DNA of 64,000 bases from the NCBI RefSeq assembly GCF_900156335.1, contig NZ_FTMZ01000002.1, positions 124,001 to 188,000 on the forward strand, given 5' to 3'. Source of the DNA: Sphaerotilus natans (GTDB lineage: Bacteria > Pseudomonadota > Gammaproteobacteria > Burkholderiales > Burkholderiaceae_C). The notes beneath the pieces were generated by a model. It did no database searches and was not told the DNA's origin. It saw only the letters and a list, made by a program, of their open reading frames with translations. Below, piece by piece: positions 16,014 through 24,920 of this stretch. The position numbers and the translations under genes are program-made. The first letter of the stretch is position 1; each line of letters starts with the position of its first letter.

Positions 16014-16804
16014 CGGGAATCGCTCCGGTCGCGGCGCAGGAAGGCGCGGACCTCGTCGGGGCCGTGCTCGCGCAGATGGTGGGGGTTGTCGAGCGCGGTC
16101 ATCGTGCGCTGGCGCGCGTCGAGGAAAAGCGCGCGGTCGGCGACCGCGAACAGGCTGTCGAGCTCGTGCGTGACCAGCACCACCGTCGTGCCGAGCCGGT
16201 CGCGCAGCTGCAGGATCAGCGCGTCGAGCCGGGCCGAGGCCAGCGGGTCCAGCCCGGCCGAGGGCTCGTCGAGAAAGAGCAGCGGCGCGTCGGCGCACAG
16301 CGCGCGCGCGATGGCGGCGCGCTTGCGCATGCCGCCGCTGAGCTCGGCGGGCAGGCGCTCGAAGCTGCCGTCCAGCCCGACCAGCGCGAGCCGGAAGCGC
16401 GCCTGCAGCGCCAGCGCCTCGTCGTCGATGCGCTGGCGCTGGCGCAGTCGGCCATCGTCGTCGCGCAGGCTCTCGCGCAGCGCGAACATCAGGTTCTCGC
16501 CGACGCTCATCGAGCTCCACAGCGCACCGGCCTGGAACATCACGCCCAGCCGGCGGCGCAGGCGCCGGCGCACCCGCTCGTCGGCGTCGTTCAGGTCCTC
16601 GCCCTCGAGCCGGATGCACCCGGCCGCCGGCATCTGCAGCCCGATCATGTGGCGCAGCAGCGTGCTCTTGCCGCAGCCGCTGCCGCCCATGATCGCCAGG
16701 ATCTCGCCACGGCGCACCGCGAAGTCCAGGCCCTGCTGGATGATGCGCTCGCCGTGCGCCATCGTCAGGCCCTCGACCCGCATGATGTCGGCCTCCGTCG
16801 CCAT
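16010..16804 (-). CDS. mlaF: MCE/Mla-type ABC transporter ATPase
   Basis: 264 residues from ATG 16804 (an alternative ATG lies at 16810). Walker A GGSGCGKST at 40-48, Q-loop Q91, signature LSGGM (155-159) followed by KRAAIARAL, Walker B LLFLDEP (175-181). LSGGMRKR and PSAGLDP are characteristic of the MlaF/Ttg2A group. The start shares the A of the permease stop (TGATG), so translation is coupled. Powers lipid movement through the MlaE-like permease encoded upstream. Confidence 0.92.
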   Translation of the reverse strand: MATEADIMRVEGLTMAHGERIIQQGLDFAVRRGEILAIMGGSGCGKSTLLRHMIGLQMPAAGCIRLEGEDLNDADERVRRRLRRRLGVMFQAGALWSSMSVGENLMFALRESLRDDDGRLRQRQRIDDEALALQARFRLALVGLDGSFERLPAELSGGMRKRAAIARALCADAPLLFLDEPSAGLDPLASARLDALILQLRDRLGTTVVLVTHELDSLFAVADRALFLDARQRTMTALDNPHHLREHGPDEVRAFLRRDRSDSR

Positions 16805-17946
16805 CACCATCCGAGCCGCTGGAAGACGATGGTCGTCACCGAGGCGGCCACGACGACCCAGACGATGGCCTGCACCACCGAGGCGGTCACCGCCCGGCCG
16901 ACGCCCTCGGCGCTGCGCTGCGCGTTCAGCCCCTGGCGGCAGCCCGCCAGCCCGACCAGGCCGGCGTAGAGCGTGCCCTTGAACAGGCCGATGCCGAGAT
17001 GGGCGGGCGTCAGCGCCTCGCGGGCGCGCTGCAGGTACTGGAAGGAATCGACGCCGTGCACGCCCACGGCGACCACCCAGCCGCCGACCATGCCCAGCAG
17101 CGCCGCATAGACCGTCAGCAGCGGCGCCACCAGCAGCAGCGCCAGCAGCCGCGGCAGCACCAGATGCTCGACCGGATCGAGGCCGAGCGTGCGCAGCGCG
17201 TCGATCTCCTCGCTGGCGTTCATGCTGGCGAGCTCGGCGGCGAAGGCGGCGCCGACCCGGCCGGCCAGCAGGATGGCCATCATCAGCGCGGCGATCTCGC
17301 GCACGCTGCCGATGGTCACCAGATCGGCGATGAAGACCTGCGCGCCGAAGCGGCGCAGCTGCTCGGCGCCCATGTAGGCCAGGATCATGCCGACCAGCAG
17401 GCTGACCAGCGAGACGATCGGCAGGCTGCGCGGGCCGGTCTGCTCGACCTGCCAGACCAGATCGCGCCCGCGCAGGCCGCTGCCGCCGCCGGGCACGCGC
17501 GCCAGCGCCAGCAGCGTCTGGCCGACAAAGCCCAGGCTGACCGCGAACTGGCCGTGACCGTCGAGCACGCGCCGGCCCAGGCGCTCCAGCCCGCGCCACC
17601 AAACGGCCCGCTGCGGCGAGGCAGCGGCTGCGGGATCTGCTGCGGCCAGCGCTCCCGCCTGGGCGATGACCGCGCGCAGGCCCTCGGGCAACGAGTCGTC
17701 GAGCACCACCGCCGGCGATGCTCCGTCCCGCTGCAGGCCCCACAGGCGCGCGGCCAGGCGCGCGTCCCAGCCCTGCAGCGCCTCGGCGCGCAGCCTCAGG
17801 CCCGCGGCCGCCGGGCGCTGCGGCCAGTCCGGCAGCGCAGCGGCGCGCCAGTCGCCCGACAGCGTCCAGACGGTCATGCCGCCGGGTTCGCCGGCGGCAT
17901 GGACATGGGGCGCAGGCCCCGGTGAAGGAGACGGAGCGTCATCCAC
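16804..17946 (-). CDS. mlaE: MlaE-type permease with fused N-terminal STAS-like domain
   Basis: 380 residues using a GTG start at 17946; an ATG at 17877 gives 357. The last 260 residues are the MlaE/YrbE permease with the family segment GVREIAA-like GSVREIAALMMAILLAGRVGAAFAAELASMNASEEIDAL. About 110 preceding residues (MTVWTLSGDW ... VVLDDSLPEGLRAVIAQAGA) look like a STAS domain, the part supplied by separate MlaB in E. coli, so this is a MlaB-MlaE fusion. First gene of the MCE operon. No good ribosome binding site helps choose between the two starts. Confidence 0.88.
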   Translation of the reverse strand: MDDAPSPSPGPAPHVHAAGEPGGMTVWTLSGDWRAAALPDWPQRPAAAGLRLRAEALQGWDARLAARLWGLQRDGASPAVVLDDSLPEGLRAVIAQAGALAAADPAAAASPQRAVWWRGLERLGRRVLDGHGQFAVSLGFVGQTLLALARVPGGGSGLRGRDLVWQVEQTGPRSLPIVSLVSLLVGMILAYMGAEQLRRFGAQVFIADLVTIGSVREIAALMMAILLAGRVGAAFAAELASMNASEEIDALRTLGLDPVEHLVLPRLLALLLVAPLLTVYAALLGMVGGWVVAVGVHGVDSFQYLQRAREALTPAHLGIGLFKGTLYAGLVGLAGCRQGLNAQRSAEGVGRAVTASVVQAIVWVVVAASVTTIVFQRLGW

Positions 17947-18075
17947 TCGCGCAGGATCCGGTGGTCTTCATGATGCCCTGATCGTACCCGGCGGCGCCGC
18001 GGCGCAGCAGCGCCCCGGCCTTGCACGGCATCAGCCCAGCCGGATGCAGCTCGGGCGGCGATCCGTCGCACAGCA

Positions 18076-18387
18076 TCACATCCGGACCACGATCTCGTTG
18101 CGGACTTCCTTCACCCCGTTGACCGCACGGGCCAGCGATTCGGCCGAGCTCCTCTCGGTCGCGTTCTTGGCGAAGCCCGAGAGCATCACCGTGCCGTTGA
18201 GCGTCTCGACGCTGATGGCCGTGGCGTCGACGCTCTTGGCCTCCACGAAGCGGGCCTTCACCGCGGTGGTGATCGCGGTGTCGTCGACATACTGGCCGAC
18301 GGTGGACTGGCCGCGGCTGACGGCGCAGCCCGGCAGGACGACGAGGGCGGACACGGCGGCAAGAGCGGCGACGGTGGTACGGAACAT
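18076..18387 (-). CDS. BON-domain lipoprotein
   Basis: 103 residues with an export signal ending in a lipobox-like LPGC (Cys21). The mature part holds one BON domain (about 33-103): DDTAITTAVKARFVEAKSVD, SVETLNGTVMLSGFAKN and VNGVKEVRNEIVVRM. BON domains of the OsmY/DolP kind bind phospholipids and are tied to envelope stress. AAGGAGA lies ideally before the ATG at 18387. Stand-alone gene between the MCE operon and a decayed metallopeptidase. Confidence 0.88.
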   Translation of the reverse strand: MFRTTVAALAAVSALVVLPGCAVSRGQSTVGQYVDDTAITTAVKARFVEAKSVDATAISVETLNGTVMLSGFAKNATERSSAESLARAVNGVKEVRNEIVVRM

Positions 18388-18432
18388 GGTGCATCTCCTT
18401 GGAAGTGGTGGCGATCAGGATCGATCCACCGA

Positions 18433-18455
18433 TCATCGGGTTCGATTCCCGATGA
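18433..18455. other. Perfect stem-loop resembling a tRNA T-arm
   Basis: TCATCGGG-TTCGATT-CCCGATGA: an 8-base-pair stem with a 7-base loop identical to a TpsiC loop (TTCGANT). No anticodon or D-arm can be folded upstream, so this is not a tRNA gene. It lies just before a decayed gene, so it could be an attachment-site remnant or simply a regulatory hairpin of the BON gene leader. Confidence 0.4.
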
Positions 18456-18597
18456 ATTCATTGTGGGAGCCCGTCTGCGACATCTCGATCGGAGAAGCGC
18501 CACGCCCGCTGTAGGACGGCACCGACGCACGCTCACACCCTCGGACGACGACCGCGCGCCCTCCACCCCTGCCCCCCGCCGCCTCTTTCGACCCGTC

Positions 18598-19000
18598 ATG
18601 AACACCTGTCACTGCAGCCAGACCGTCTTCTTCGAGAACACCCGCTGCGAGGCCTGCGGCCACCCGCGAGGGCGTGCCAGCCGACTGGCCGCAGCGCCAC
18701 ATCAGCGCCTACGCGACCATGCACCCCTGGGAAGACTGGGCCGAGACCTAGGCGCACTGGATGCACATCTCGGACTCGCCCGACACCACGCTGGCCGCGC
18801 TGCCCGGCACGCGCGACTTCCGCCGGGCGCTGGTCGACGAGTGGCTGCCGCTGTCACGCTTTCTCAACAGCATGGGCCGCAGCCTCGGCCAGGGCGACGC
18901 CTGGCCCTTCGTGGTCGCCGATCCGGTGCTGGACCGGCTTGCCTTCGTGCACCAGACCGTGCGCGAGGCCGTGCTCAGCCGCAGCTCGCCTGCAGGCTGA
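18598..19000 (+). pseudogene. Decayed zinc-ribbon metallopeptidase (paralogue of the gene at 40417-41622)
   Basis: The start MNTCHCSQTVFFENTRCEAC encodes a zinc ribbon matching residues 34-52 of the intact paralogue. The reading frame then shifts and jumps straight to the C-terminal part: DWPQRHISAYATMHPWEDWA ETstop AHWMHISDSPDTTLAAL, equivalent to DWAQWHVSAYAASHPWEDWA in the paralogue. About 230 central codons including HEVGH are missing. The Trp in the paralogue's WAETWAH is replaced by TAG at 18749-18751. The tail (LVDEWLPLSRFLNSMGRSLG ... FVHQTVREAVL) is readable to TGA at 19000. So: internal deletion, frameshift and nonsense mutation; it cannot make an active peptidase. Confidence 0.88.
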
Positions 19001-19166
19001 TGCCGTGCAGCCGCTCGTTCCACCGGCAGCGCACGATCGTGCCCACGCCGGCCGGCACCAGGCTGCGCCCCTGGCGGCGCAGCCGCGAGGAGCTGCCCGC
19101 CCGGCAGGCGATCAGCGCCCCCGGGCGCACACGGTGGACGGACAGGCAGCGGACAGAAAGATCCAT
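18975..19166 (-). CDS. Possible small Cys/Arg-rich protein
   Basis: 63 residues, MDLSVRCLSVHRVRPGALIA at the start and GISLQASCG at the end, with four cysteines. GC3 is very high as in genuine genes here, and GGAG lies about 9 bases before the ATG at 19166. It overlaps the end of the pseudogene tail-to-tail by 26 bases. The pattern of a short hydrophobic beta-rich protein loosely recalls DUF2917-type small proteins, but the match is too weak to assert. Could be a chance frame. Confidence 0.35.
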   Translation of the reverse strand: MDLSVRCLSVHRVRPGALIACRAGSSSRLRRQGRSLVPAGVGTIVRCRWNERLHGISLQASCG

Positions 19167-19296
19167 GATGAACACTCCAGGGCCCATGATGATCCGCCCC
19201 CGAAGCCCACGGGACCACTGACTTCCGGATAGGCATCGCGCCTGTGCCGGCCTGTGAGTCCGGACCGCGACAGTCCTGTCCTGCACCCGCCTCCCG

Positions 19297-21048
19297 ATGA
19301 ACCGAGCCGAACCCATCGACCATCCTCCCGTCGACCGCCGCCTGTGGTGGCGCTTCGTCGCGATGGCCCGTCCGTACTGGAGCGGTGCCGAGCGCACGCA
19401 CGCCATCGGCCTGATGGCGCTGCTGATCGTGCTGCTGCTGGGCCAGACCAGCTTCAACGTGCTGTTCAACCAGCAGAGCGGCGAGTTCACCTCGGCGCTG
19501 GCTGCCGGCGACGCCGAGCGCTTCTGGCGCGCGATCCGCCATTTCAGCCTGCTGCTGGTGGTGGCCGTGCCGCTGTGGGCCTGCTACTACTTCGTGCGCG
19601 ACACGCTGGGGCTGCGCTGGCGGCGCTGGCTCACGACGCACCTGCTCGGCCGCTACCTCGGCCACCGCGCCTTCTACCGGCTGACGCAGCAGTCCGGCGC
19701 CGCGATCGACAACCCCGACCAGCGCATCGCCGAGGACGTCAACAGCTTCACCGGCCAGTCGCTGTACTTCCTGATGGTGCTGCTGGGTGCGCTCATCGAG
19801 CTGGTGGCCTTCACCGGCGTGCTGTGGTCGATCTCGCGCCTGCTCGTCGCCTTCCTGATCGTCTACGCGGTGGCGGGCACCTGGATCACGATCGCGGTGT
19901 TCGGCCGACCGCTGATCGGGCTGAACTTCCGCCAGCTGCGCCGCGAGGCCGACTTCCGCTTCGGCATGGTGCGGCTGCGCGAGCATGCCGAGCCGATCGC
20001 CTTCCACGAGGGCGAGCACGAGGAGCTCGGCCGGCTGCGCGGCCTGTTCGCCAGCCTGTACGGCAATGCACGCCAGGTGCTGCGCTGGCAGTTCGGCCTG
20101 AACCTGTTCCAGTACGGCCACAGCTTCCTGACCATGGCGCTGCCCAGCGTCATCATCGCCGACCAGGTGCTGTCGGGCGAGATGGAGGTCGGCCGCGCGA
20201 TCCAGGCCGCCGGCGCCTTCTCGGCCATCCTCGGCGCGCTGACGCTGATCGTGCAGCACTTCGAGAGCCTGAGCCGCTTCGGGGCCGGCGTGAACCGGCT
20301 GCACGAGTTCAGCCTCGCGCTCGACCGGCTCGAGGCCGGCGGCGGCCGCAGCGACAGCCGCATCGAGACGCTGCCCGGGCGCGACTTCGCGCTCGAGCAT
20401 GTCGCGGTGATGACGCCGCAGCGCGAGCACCTGCTGATCAGCGACCTGTCGCTGACGATCCGTGACGGCCACGGCCTGCTGATCGAGGGCCCGAGCGGCT
20501 GCGGCAAGAGCTCGCTGCTGCGTGCGATCGCCGGGCTGTGGACCACCGGCTCGGGCCGCATCGTCCGGCCCGACGGCGACGAGGTGATGTTCCTGCCGCA
20601 GCACCCCTACCTGGGCACCGGCACGCTGCGCGACGAGCTGCTCTACCCGCATCCGGACCGACCGCTGCCCGACGAGGAGCTGCGGGCGCTGCTGCGCGAG
20701 GTCAACCTGCCCGACCTGGCCGACCGCGTCGGCGGGCTCGACGCGGTGCGCGACTGGGCCAAGGTGCTGTCGACCGGCGAGCAGCAGCGCCTGGCCTTCG
20801 CGCGGGCGCTGCGCTCGCGGGCTCGCTTCGTCATCCTGGACGAGGCCTCCAGCGCGCTGGACGCGGCCAACGAGGCGCTGCTGTACGCGCGGCTGGTGGC
20901 CGCCGGCAGCACGCCGGTCAGCATCAGCCACCGGCCGGCGCTGCTGGCCTATCACCAGCAGGTGCTGCGGCTGCATGGCGACGGCGGCTGGTCGCTGCAT
21001 CCGGCCCGCGGCCACCGCTTCGGAGAGGACGCGGCGCGGACCGCCTGA
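19297..21048 (+). CDS. yddA: ABC transporter permease/ATPase fusion, SbmA/YddA (ABC_membrane_2) type
   Basis: 583 residues. Six-helix membrane domain (about 35-320) with family segments RWRRWLTTHLLGRYLGHRAFYR-like region at 107-128 and DNPDQRIAEDVNSFT at 138-152, then an ATPase: Walker A GPSGCGKSS at 398-406, signature LSTGEQQRLAFARAL, Walker B FVILDEASSALD. The DNPDQRI motif and ABCD-like architecture place it with YddA/Rv1819c/SbmA-BacA-type exporters or vitamin B12/peptide importers. Substrate unknown. Monocistronic; followed by convergent lipA after 14 bases. Confidence 0.88.
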   Translation: MNRAEPIDHPPVDRRLWWRFVAMARPYWSGAERTHAIGLMALLIVLLLGQTSFNVLFNQQSGEFTSALAAGDAERFWRAIRHFSLLLVVAVPLWACYYFVRDTLGLRWRRWLTTHLLGRYLGHRAFYRLTQQSGAAIDNPDQRIAEDVNSFTGQSLYFLMVLLGALIELVAFTGVLWSISRLLVAFLIVYAVAGTWITIAVFGRPLIGLNFRQLRREADFRFGMVRLREHAEPIAFHEGEHEELGRLRGLFASLYGNARQVLRWQFGLNLFQYGHSFLTMALPSVIIADQVLSGEMEVGRAIQAAGAFSAILGALTLIVQHFESLSRFGAGVNRLHEFSLALDRLEAGGGRSDSRIETLPGRDFALEHVAVMTPQREHLLISDLSLTIRDGHGLLIEGPSGCGKSSLLRAIAGLWTTGSGRIVRPDGDEVMFLPQHPYLGTGTLRDELLYPHPDRPLPDEELRALLREVNLPDLADRVGGLDAVRDWAKVLSTGEQQRLAFARALRSRARFVILDEASSALDAANEALLYARLVAAGSTPVSISHRPALLAYHQQVLRLHGDGGWSLHPARGHRFGEDAARTA

Positions 21049-21062
21049 TCCGGCGGTGCCGC

Positions 21063-22055
21063 TCAGGCCGCCGGCGTCACGCCCGCGTGCGCCGCCTGCT
21101 GGTCGGCGTGGTAGCTCGAGCGCACCATCGCGCCCACGGCGGCGTGCGTGAAGCCCATCTTGTAGGCCTCGGCCTCGAACATCTTGAAGGTGTCCGGGTG
21201 CACGTAGCGGCGCACCGGCAGGTGGTGGCCCGAGGGCGCCAGGTACTGGCCGATGGTCAGCATGTCGATGTCGTGCGCGCGCATGTCGCGCATGACCTCG
21301 AGGATCTCCTCGTCGGTCTCGCCCAGGCCGACCATCAGGCCGCTCTTGGTCGGGACGTGCGGCACCTCTTCCTTGAAGCGCTTGAGCAGCGTCAGGCTGA
21401 ACTGGTAGTCGGCGCCCGGGCGCGCTTCCTTGTAGAGGCGCGGCACGGTCTCGAGGTTGTGGTTCATGACGTCGGGCGGCGCGTCCTTCAGGATCGCCAG
21501 CGCCTTGTCCAGGCGGCCGCGGAAGTCGGGCACCAGCACCTCGATCTGCGTCTGCGGCGAGGCCTCGCGGGTGGCGCGGATGCACTCGGCGTAGTGGCCG
21601 GCGCCGCCGTCGCGCAGGTCATCGCGGTCCACGCTGGTGATGACGACGTACTTCAGCTTCAGCGCGGCGATGGTCTTGGCCAGGTTGGCCGGCTCGTCCA
21701 CGTCCAGCGGGTCCGGGCGGCCGTGGCCGACATCGCAGAACGGGCAGCGCCGGGTGCACTTGTCGCCCATGATCATGAAGGTCGCGGTGCCTTTGCCGAA
21801 GCATTCGCCGATGTTCGGGCACGAGGCTTCCTCGCAGACGGTGTGCAGCTTGTGCTCGCGCAGGATCTGCTTGATCTCGTAGAAGCGCGTGGTCGGGCTG
21901 CCCGCCTTGACGCGGATCCAGTCGGGCTTCTTCAGCGTCTCGGCCGGCACGATCTTGATGGGGATGCGCGCGGTCTTGGCCTCGGCCTTCTGCTTGGCGG
22001 TCGGGTCGTAGTTCGCGCCGGTCTGCGCGGTGTGGGTGACGTTGTCGGTCGGCAT
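21063..22055 (-). CDS. lipA: Lipoyl synthase
   Basis: 330 residues. The auxiliary 4Fe-4S cluster ligands C74, C79, C85 ([12 protein letters not shown]) and the radical-SAM ligands C100, C104, C107 (CTRRCPFC) are all present, and the C-terminal RSSYHAD supplies the Ser ligand of the auxiliary cluster. It inserts two sulfurs into protein-bound octanoyl groups to make lipoyl domains of pyruvate and 2-oxoglutarate dehydrogenases and the glycine cleavage H protein. Downstream of lipB on the same strand with a 63-base gap. Confidence 0.97.
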   Translation of the reverse strand: MPTDNVTHTAQTGANYDPTAKQKAEAKTARIPIKIVPAETLKKPDWIRVKAGSPTTRFYEIKQILREHKLHTVCEEASCPNIGECFGKGTATFMIMGDKCTRRCPFCDVGHGRPDPLDVDEPANLAKTIAALKLKYVVITSVDRDDLRDGGAGHYAECIRATREASPQTQIEVLVPDFRGRLDKALAILKDAPPDVMNHNLETVPRLYKEARPGADYQFSLTLLKRFKEEVPHVPTKSGLMVGLGETDEEILEVMRDMRAHDIDMLTIGQYLAPSGHHLPVRRYVHPDTFKMFEAEAYKMGFTHAAVGAMVRSSYHADQQAAHAGVTPAA

Positions 22056-22118
22056 GGTGCGTCCAGGATCCCGATGGGGACGGAGAGGCGGCGAAGCGGG
22101 GGCGGCGGCGGCGAGCCT

Positions 22119-22829
22119 TCAGCGGCTCAGCAGACGGGCGAGGTAGCGGGCCAGCAGGTCGGCGGCCGTCGCCCAGTCGGTCGAGACGCCGAGTGTAGCC
22201 AAGTCGACCGTGCGAAGCCCGGGATAGCCGCAGGGATTGATCCTGTCGAAGGGCTCCAGGTCCATCGCCACGTTCAGCGCCACGCCGTGGTAGGTGCAGT
22301 GGTTGCTGACCTTGATGCCCAGCGCCGAGATCTTGCCCAGGCCGCGGAACGGGTCGCGCGGATCGGCCGGGCCGGTGAGCGCGCCGTGCGCGAACGGATC
22401 GTCCAGCCGCACGTAGATGCCGGGGGCCCCCGCGACGCGGTGGCCGGTCACGCCGAACTCGGCCAGCGTGCGGATCGCCGCCTCCTCGACGCGGTAGACG
22501 TATTCCTTGACGAAGATGCCCAGCCGGCGCAGGTCGATCAGCGGATAGGCCACCACCTGGCCGGGGCCGTGGAAGGTGACCTGGCCGCCGCGGTTGGTCG
22601 CCACCACCGGAATGCTGCCCGCGCCCAGCACATGCTCGGGCCGCCCGGCCACGCCCTGCGTGAAGACCGGCGGGTGCTCGCACAGCCAGATCTCGTCGGG
22701 CGTGTCGGGCGTGCGGGCCTCGGTGAAGGCGCGCATCGCGTCGAAGGTGGGGCCGTGCTCGACCCGGCCGAGCATGCGCAGCAGCGGGCCGGACAGGTCA
22801 GCGTGGGCAGGGATCGTGGCGGCAGTCAT
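22119..22829 (-). CDS. lipB: Octanoyl-[ACP]:protein N-octanoyltransferase
   Basis: 236 residues. Conserved [20 protein letters not shown] (about 79-98), catalytic lysine K166 in [11 protein letters not shown], and catalytic cysteine C200 in INPCGYPG. Transfers octanoate from acyl-carrier protein to lipoyl domains, the step before LipA. Start at 22829 ATG. In the same orientation as lipA, so they probably share a transcript. Confidence 0.96.
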   Translation of the reverse strand: MTAATIPAHADLSGPLLRMLGRVEHGPTFDAMRAFTEARTPDTPDEIWLCEHPPVFTQGVAGRPEHVLGAGSIPVVATNRGGQVTFHGPGQVVAYPLIDLRRLGIFVKEYVYRVEEAAIRTLAEFGVTGHRVAGAPGIYVRLDDPFAHGALTGPADPRDPFRGLGKISALGIKVSNHCTYHGVALNVAMDLEPFDRINPCGYPGLRTVDLATLGVSTDWATAADLLARYLARLLSR

Positions 22830-22865
22830 GCGGCATTGTCACACCGCCCTGCCCGCCACAGTCCG

Positions 22866-23414
22866 TCAGGCGGCCAGCGCGATGTCGACCCCGCCCAGCG
22901 CGCTGCCGAGCCGGTGGAAGGCCCGTGCGCGCAGCGACTGCGCGTCCACCGCATCGCCGATGCGCTCGAGCACGTCGGCGGTGCGCAGCAGCAGGGTGCA
23001 GCGCAGGCCCAGATCCTCGCTGCGCTCGACGCGGCGCGCCAGGTCGAAGGCGGTGTCGCGCACCTGCTCGATGGCCAGCCGCGCAGCGGCCGGACGATCT
23101 CGCTCGACCCACATCCGCAGCAGCCGAGCCATCGCCTCGAGCAGTTCGGCCGTCGCCCGGATGCCCTCGGCATGGCTGCCGGTGGCGCTGACCGAGCGCT
23201 GCGTGCGCGCCAGCAGCCACTGCGCATGCTCGAGCGTCTCGTCATCTGCGCCGGCCTCGGCCATCGCCTGGTCGGCCGCCGCCAGCAGCAGCCGCGCCAT
23301 CTCGAGATGGTCGCGCCGCTGGCGGGCCAGCTCCAGCCGCTGGATCCAGCCGTCCTGACGCGCCTCCTGTTCCAGCCGGCCGGCTGCCTTCTCGTGATGC
23401 ATGTTCATCGACAT
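22866..23414 (-). CDS. Hypothetical alpha-helical protein
   Basis: 182 residues, almost entirely predicted helix with heptad-like Leu/Ala spacing and many Arg/Glu/Gln, lacking membrane segments or signal peptide. Sections such as RLELARQRRDHLEMARLLLA and AVDAQSLRARAFHRLGSALG resemble tetratricopeptide-like helix pairs, so a protein-interaction role is possible. Start MSMNMHH at 23414, with GGGGAAAG upstream. It precedes lipB on the same strand by 36 bases but no functional link is evident. No family recognised. Confidence 0.65.
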   Translation of the reverse strand: MSMNMHHEKAAGRLEQEARQDGWIQRLELARQRRDHLEMARLLLAAADQAMAEAGADDETLEHAQWLLARTQRSVSATGSHAEGIRATAELLEAMARLLRMWVERDRPAAARLAIEQVRDTAFDLARRVERSEDLGLRCTLLLRTADVLERIGDAVDAQSLRARAFHRLGSALGGVDIALAA

Positions 23415-23577
23415 CGCTTCTTTCCCCCGCTTGCCGGCGACGCTGAAACCGGTCGCTCGACAGGCCTCGATCCTAGGCAGACCGACGTTCCATGCCTCCC
23501 CCTCGCCTCAGGGTGCGCGAGAAAAGCGGCAGGATCGCCGTGCAATCAGCACGATCGATGTGCGTGCAGCCGGTGGC

Positions 23578-24798
23578 TCAGCGCGTCGGATAGGACAGGG
23601 TCGCCAGCGTCAGCGCGATGCCGGTCCACAGGATCGCGGCCTGCAGCAGCGACTCGCGCAGTGCCGGACGGCACGCGCCCCAGCGCAGCAGCCGCATCAG
23701 CAGCAGGGGCCAGAAGAAGAAATCCACATCCTTCAGATAGAGCGAGCCCTGGCCGGCGCAGGCCAGCGCCGCCGCACAGATCAGGATCTGCGCGCTGGCC
23801 AGCCGGTCGCCGCGCAGCGCGTTCCAGCTCCAGGCCAGCACCAGGGCGATCAGCGCCGGACTGGCCAGATGCACCCCCAGCAGCACGCCCTCGATGCGAT
23901 CCAGCCGCGAGAACACGAAGCCCCCACCGACCAGCGCGGGCGACAGCGCATACAGCAGCACCACCCCCGGCCACAGCAGCAGGAAGCGATGCAGCAGCAC
24001 GGCGGGCCGGACACGCCGGTTGATGCGCTCGCCCGCCAGCAGCCCCAGCACCAGCAGCGCCAGCGCGATCAGGAAGGCCCGGGCATGGGGCAGCGGCAGC
24101 GTGCCCGACAGGTCGGGCGGCGCCATCTCGCGCCAGGTCAGATGGATCGTCAGCAGCGCGAGCAGCGCCACGCCCGCCTTGGGCAGCAGCGCCAGCCAGC
24201 GGCGACGGCGCCAATCATCCAGACAGGAGGCGACCACCGCCGCCGCCCCGGACGGCTCGACCGTGACCGTCAGCGGCAGCAGCACGACCGGCGCATGCCG
24301 CGACAGGCCGCGGGTCAGGCGCGGAACCGCCAGACCCAGCACCAGCAGCAGCATGGCCAGCGCTTCAGGATGCCCCCACAGCGCCGGCCCGAACTGAAAG
24401 GGCGAAGCGAAGAAGGCGCTGGCCAGCAGCGCCGCCTTCTGCCAGCTCGTGCCCAGACGCAAGGCGATCTGCAGCAGCAGCAGCGTCGAGGTCAGATGCA
24501 TCACCAGCCCGGCCGCACGCATGCCCTCGAGCGACAGCCCCAGCGCGCTGACCAGCGCATAGAAGGCCGGGCCATGGCGGCTGTGCATTTCGGTCAGGAA
24601 ACTGCGCCAGGGCAGCGTCTGGTACTGGTGCAGCACCACGCTGTGCAGGCTCTCGAAGGTGTGCTGCGCGCCCCGGCTCGGGTTGTAGGACACCGCCAGC
24701 GCCATCCAGCCCAGCACGATGAAGGCCAGCACCAGAAGCGCGATCAGATCCCAGGGCGGCTGGGTCTCGATGTCCGTCTCTGTCGTGTTGGCATTCAC
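23578..24798 (-). CDS. Polytopic membrane protein, possible GT-C glycosyltransferase
   Basis: 406 residues with about ten to eleven hydrophobic helices. The first periplasmic loop (TEMHSRHGPAFYALVSALG, about 69-87) follows TM1 at a place where GT-C enzymes such as ALG10/DIE2 carry their catalytic acidic loop, and TM-rich architecture plus a late KDVDFFFWP motif are consistent, but the acidic DxD-type motif is not obvious. A sigma-70 promoter (TTGACA-17-TAGGAT) lies right upstream and GGGAGGGG precedes the ATG. A stand-alone gene; lipid-linked sugar transfer is a guess. Confidence 0.6.
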   Translation of the reverse strand: MNANTTETDIETQPPWDLIALLVLAFIVLGWMALAVSYNPSRGAQHTFESLHSVVLHQYQTLPWRSFLTEMHSRHGPAFYALVSALGLSLEGMRAAGLVMHLTSTLLLLQIALRLGTSWQKAALLASAFFASPFQFGPALWGHPEALAMLLLVLGLAVPRLTRGLSRHAPVVLLPLTVTVEPSGAAAVVASCLDDWRRRRWLALLPKAGVALLALLTIHLTWREMAPPDLSGTLPLPHARAFLIALALLVLGLLAGERINRRVRPAVLLHRFLLLWPGVVLLYALSPALVGGGFVFSRLDRIEGVLLGVHLASPALIALVLAWSWNALRGDRLASAQILICAAALACAGQGSLYLKDVDFFFWPLLLMRLLRWGACRPALRESLLQAAILWTGIALTLATLSYPTR

Positions 24799-24827
24799 GA
24801 TCCCCTCCCTGACAATTTGTTACATCA

Positions 24828-24856
24828 ATCCTAAGGATGCCTGAAAATTGTGTCAA
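24828..24856 (-). promoter_or_regulatory. Sigma-70 promoter of the membrane protein gene
   Basis: On the minus strand, -35 TTGACA (24856-24851) and -10 TAGGAT (24833-24828) with an exact 17-base spacer, inside a 70-base AT-rich island unusual for this genome. The transcription start would fall near 24821, giving a leader of about 23 bases before the ATG at 24798. Confidence 0.7.
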
Positions 24857-24920
24857 CAAATTTGCCAACTTTGTCACACCCGGAGCAGATCGGGTGGCAT
24901 TCGGAGAGCCTCCTGCTGCG

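Noticed and set aside
18433-18455. A tRNA gene
   Set aside because: Only the T-arm can be folded; there is no acceptor pairing, D-arm or anticodon arm upstream.
20538-24023. A 1161-codon open frame on the plus strand across the ABC transporter end, lipA and lipB
   Set aside because: Antisense to lipA and lipB, Arg/Gly/Ala-rich without any motif; such long open frames are expected opposite genes with very high GC3.
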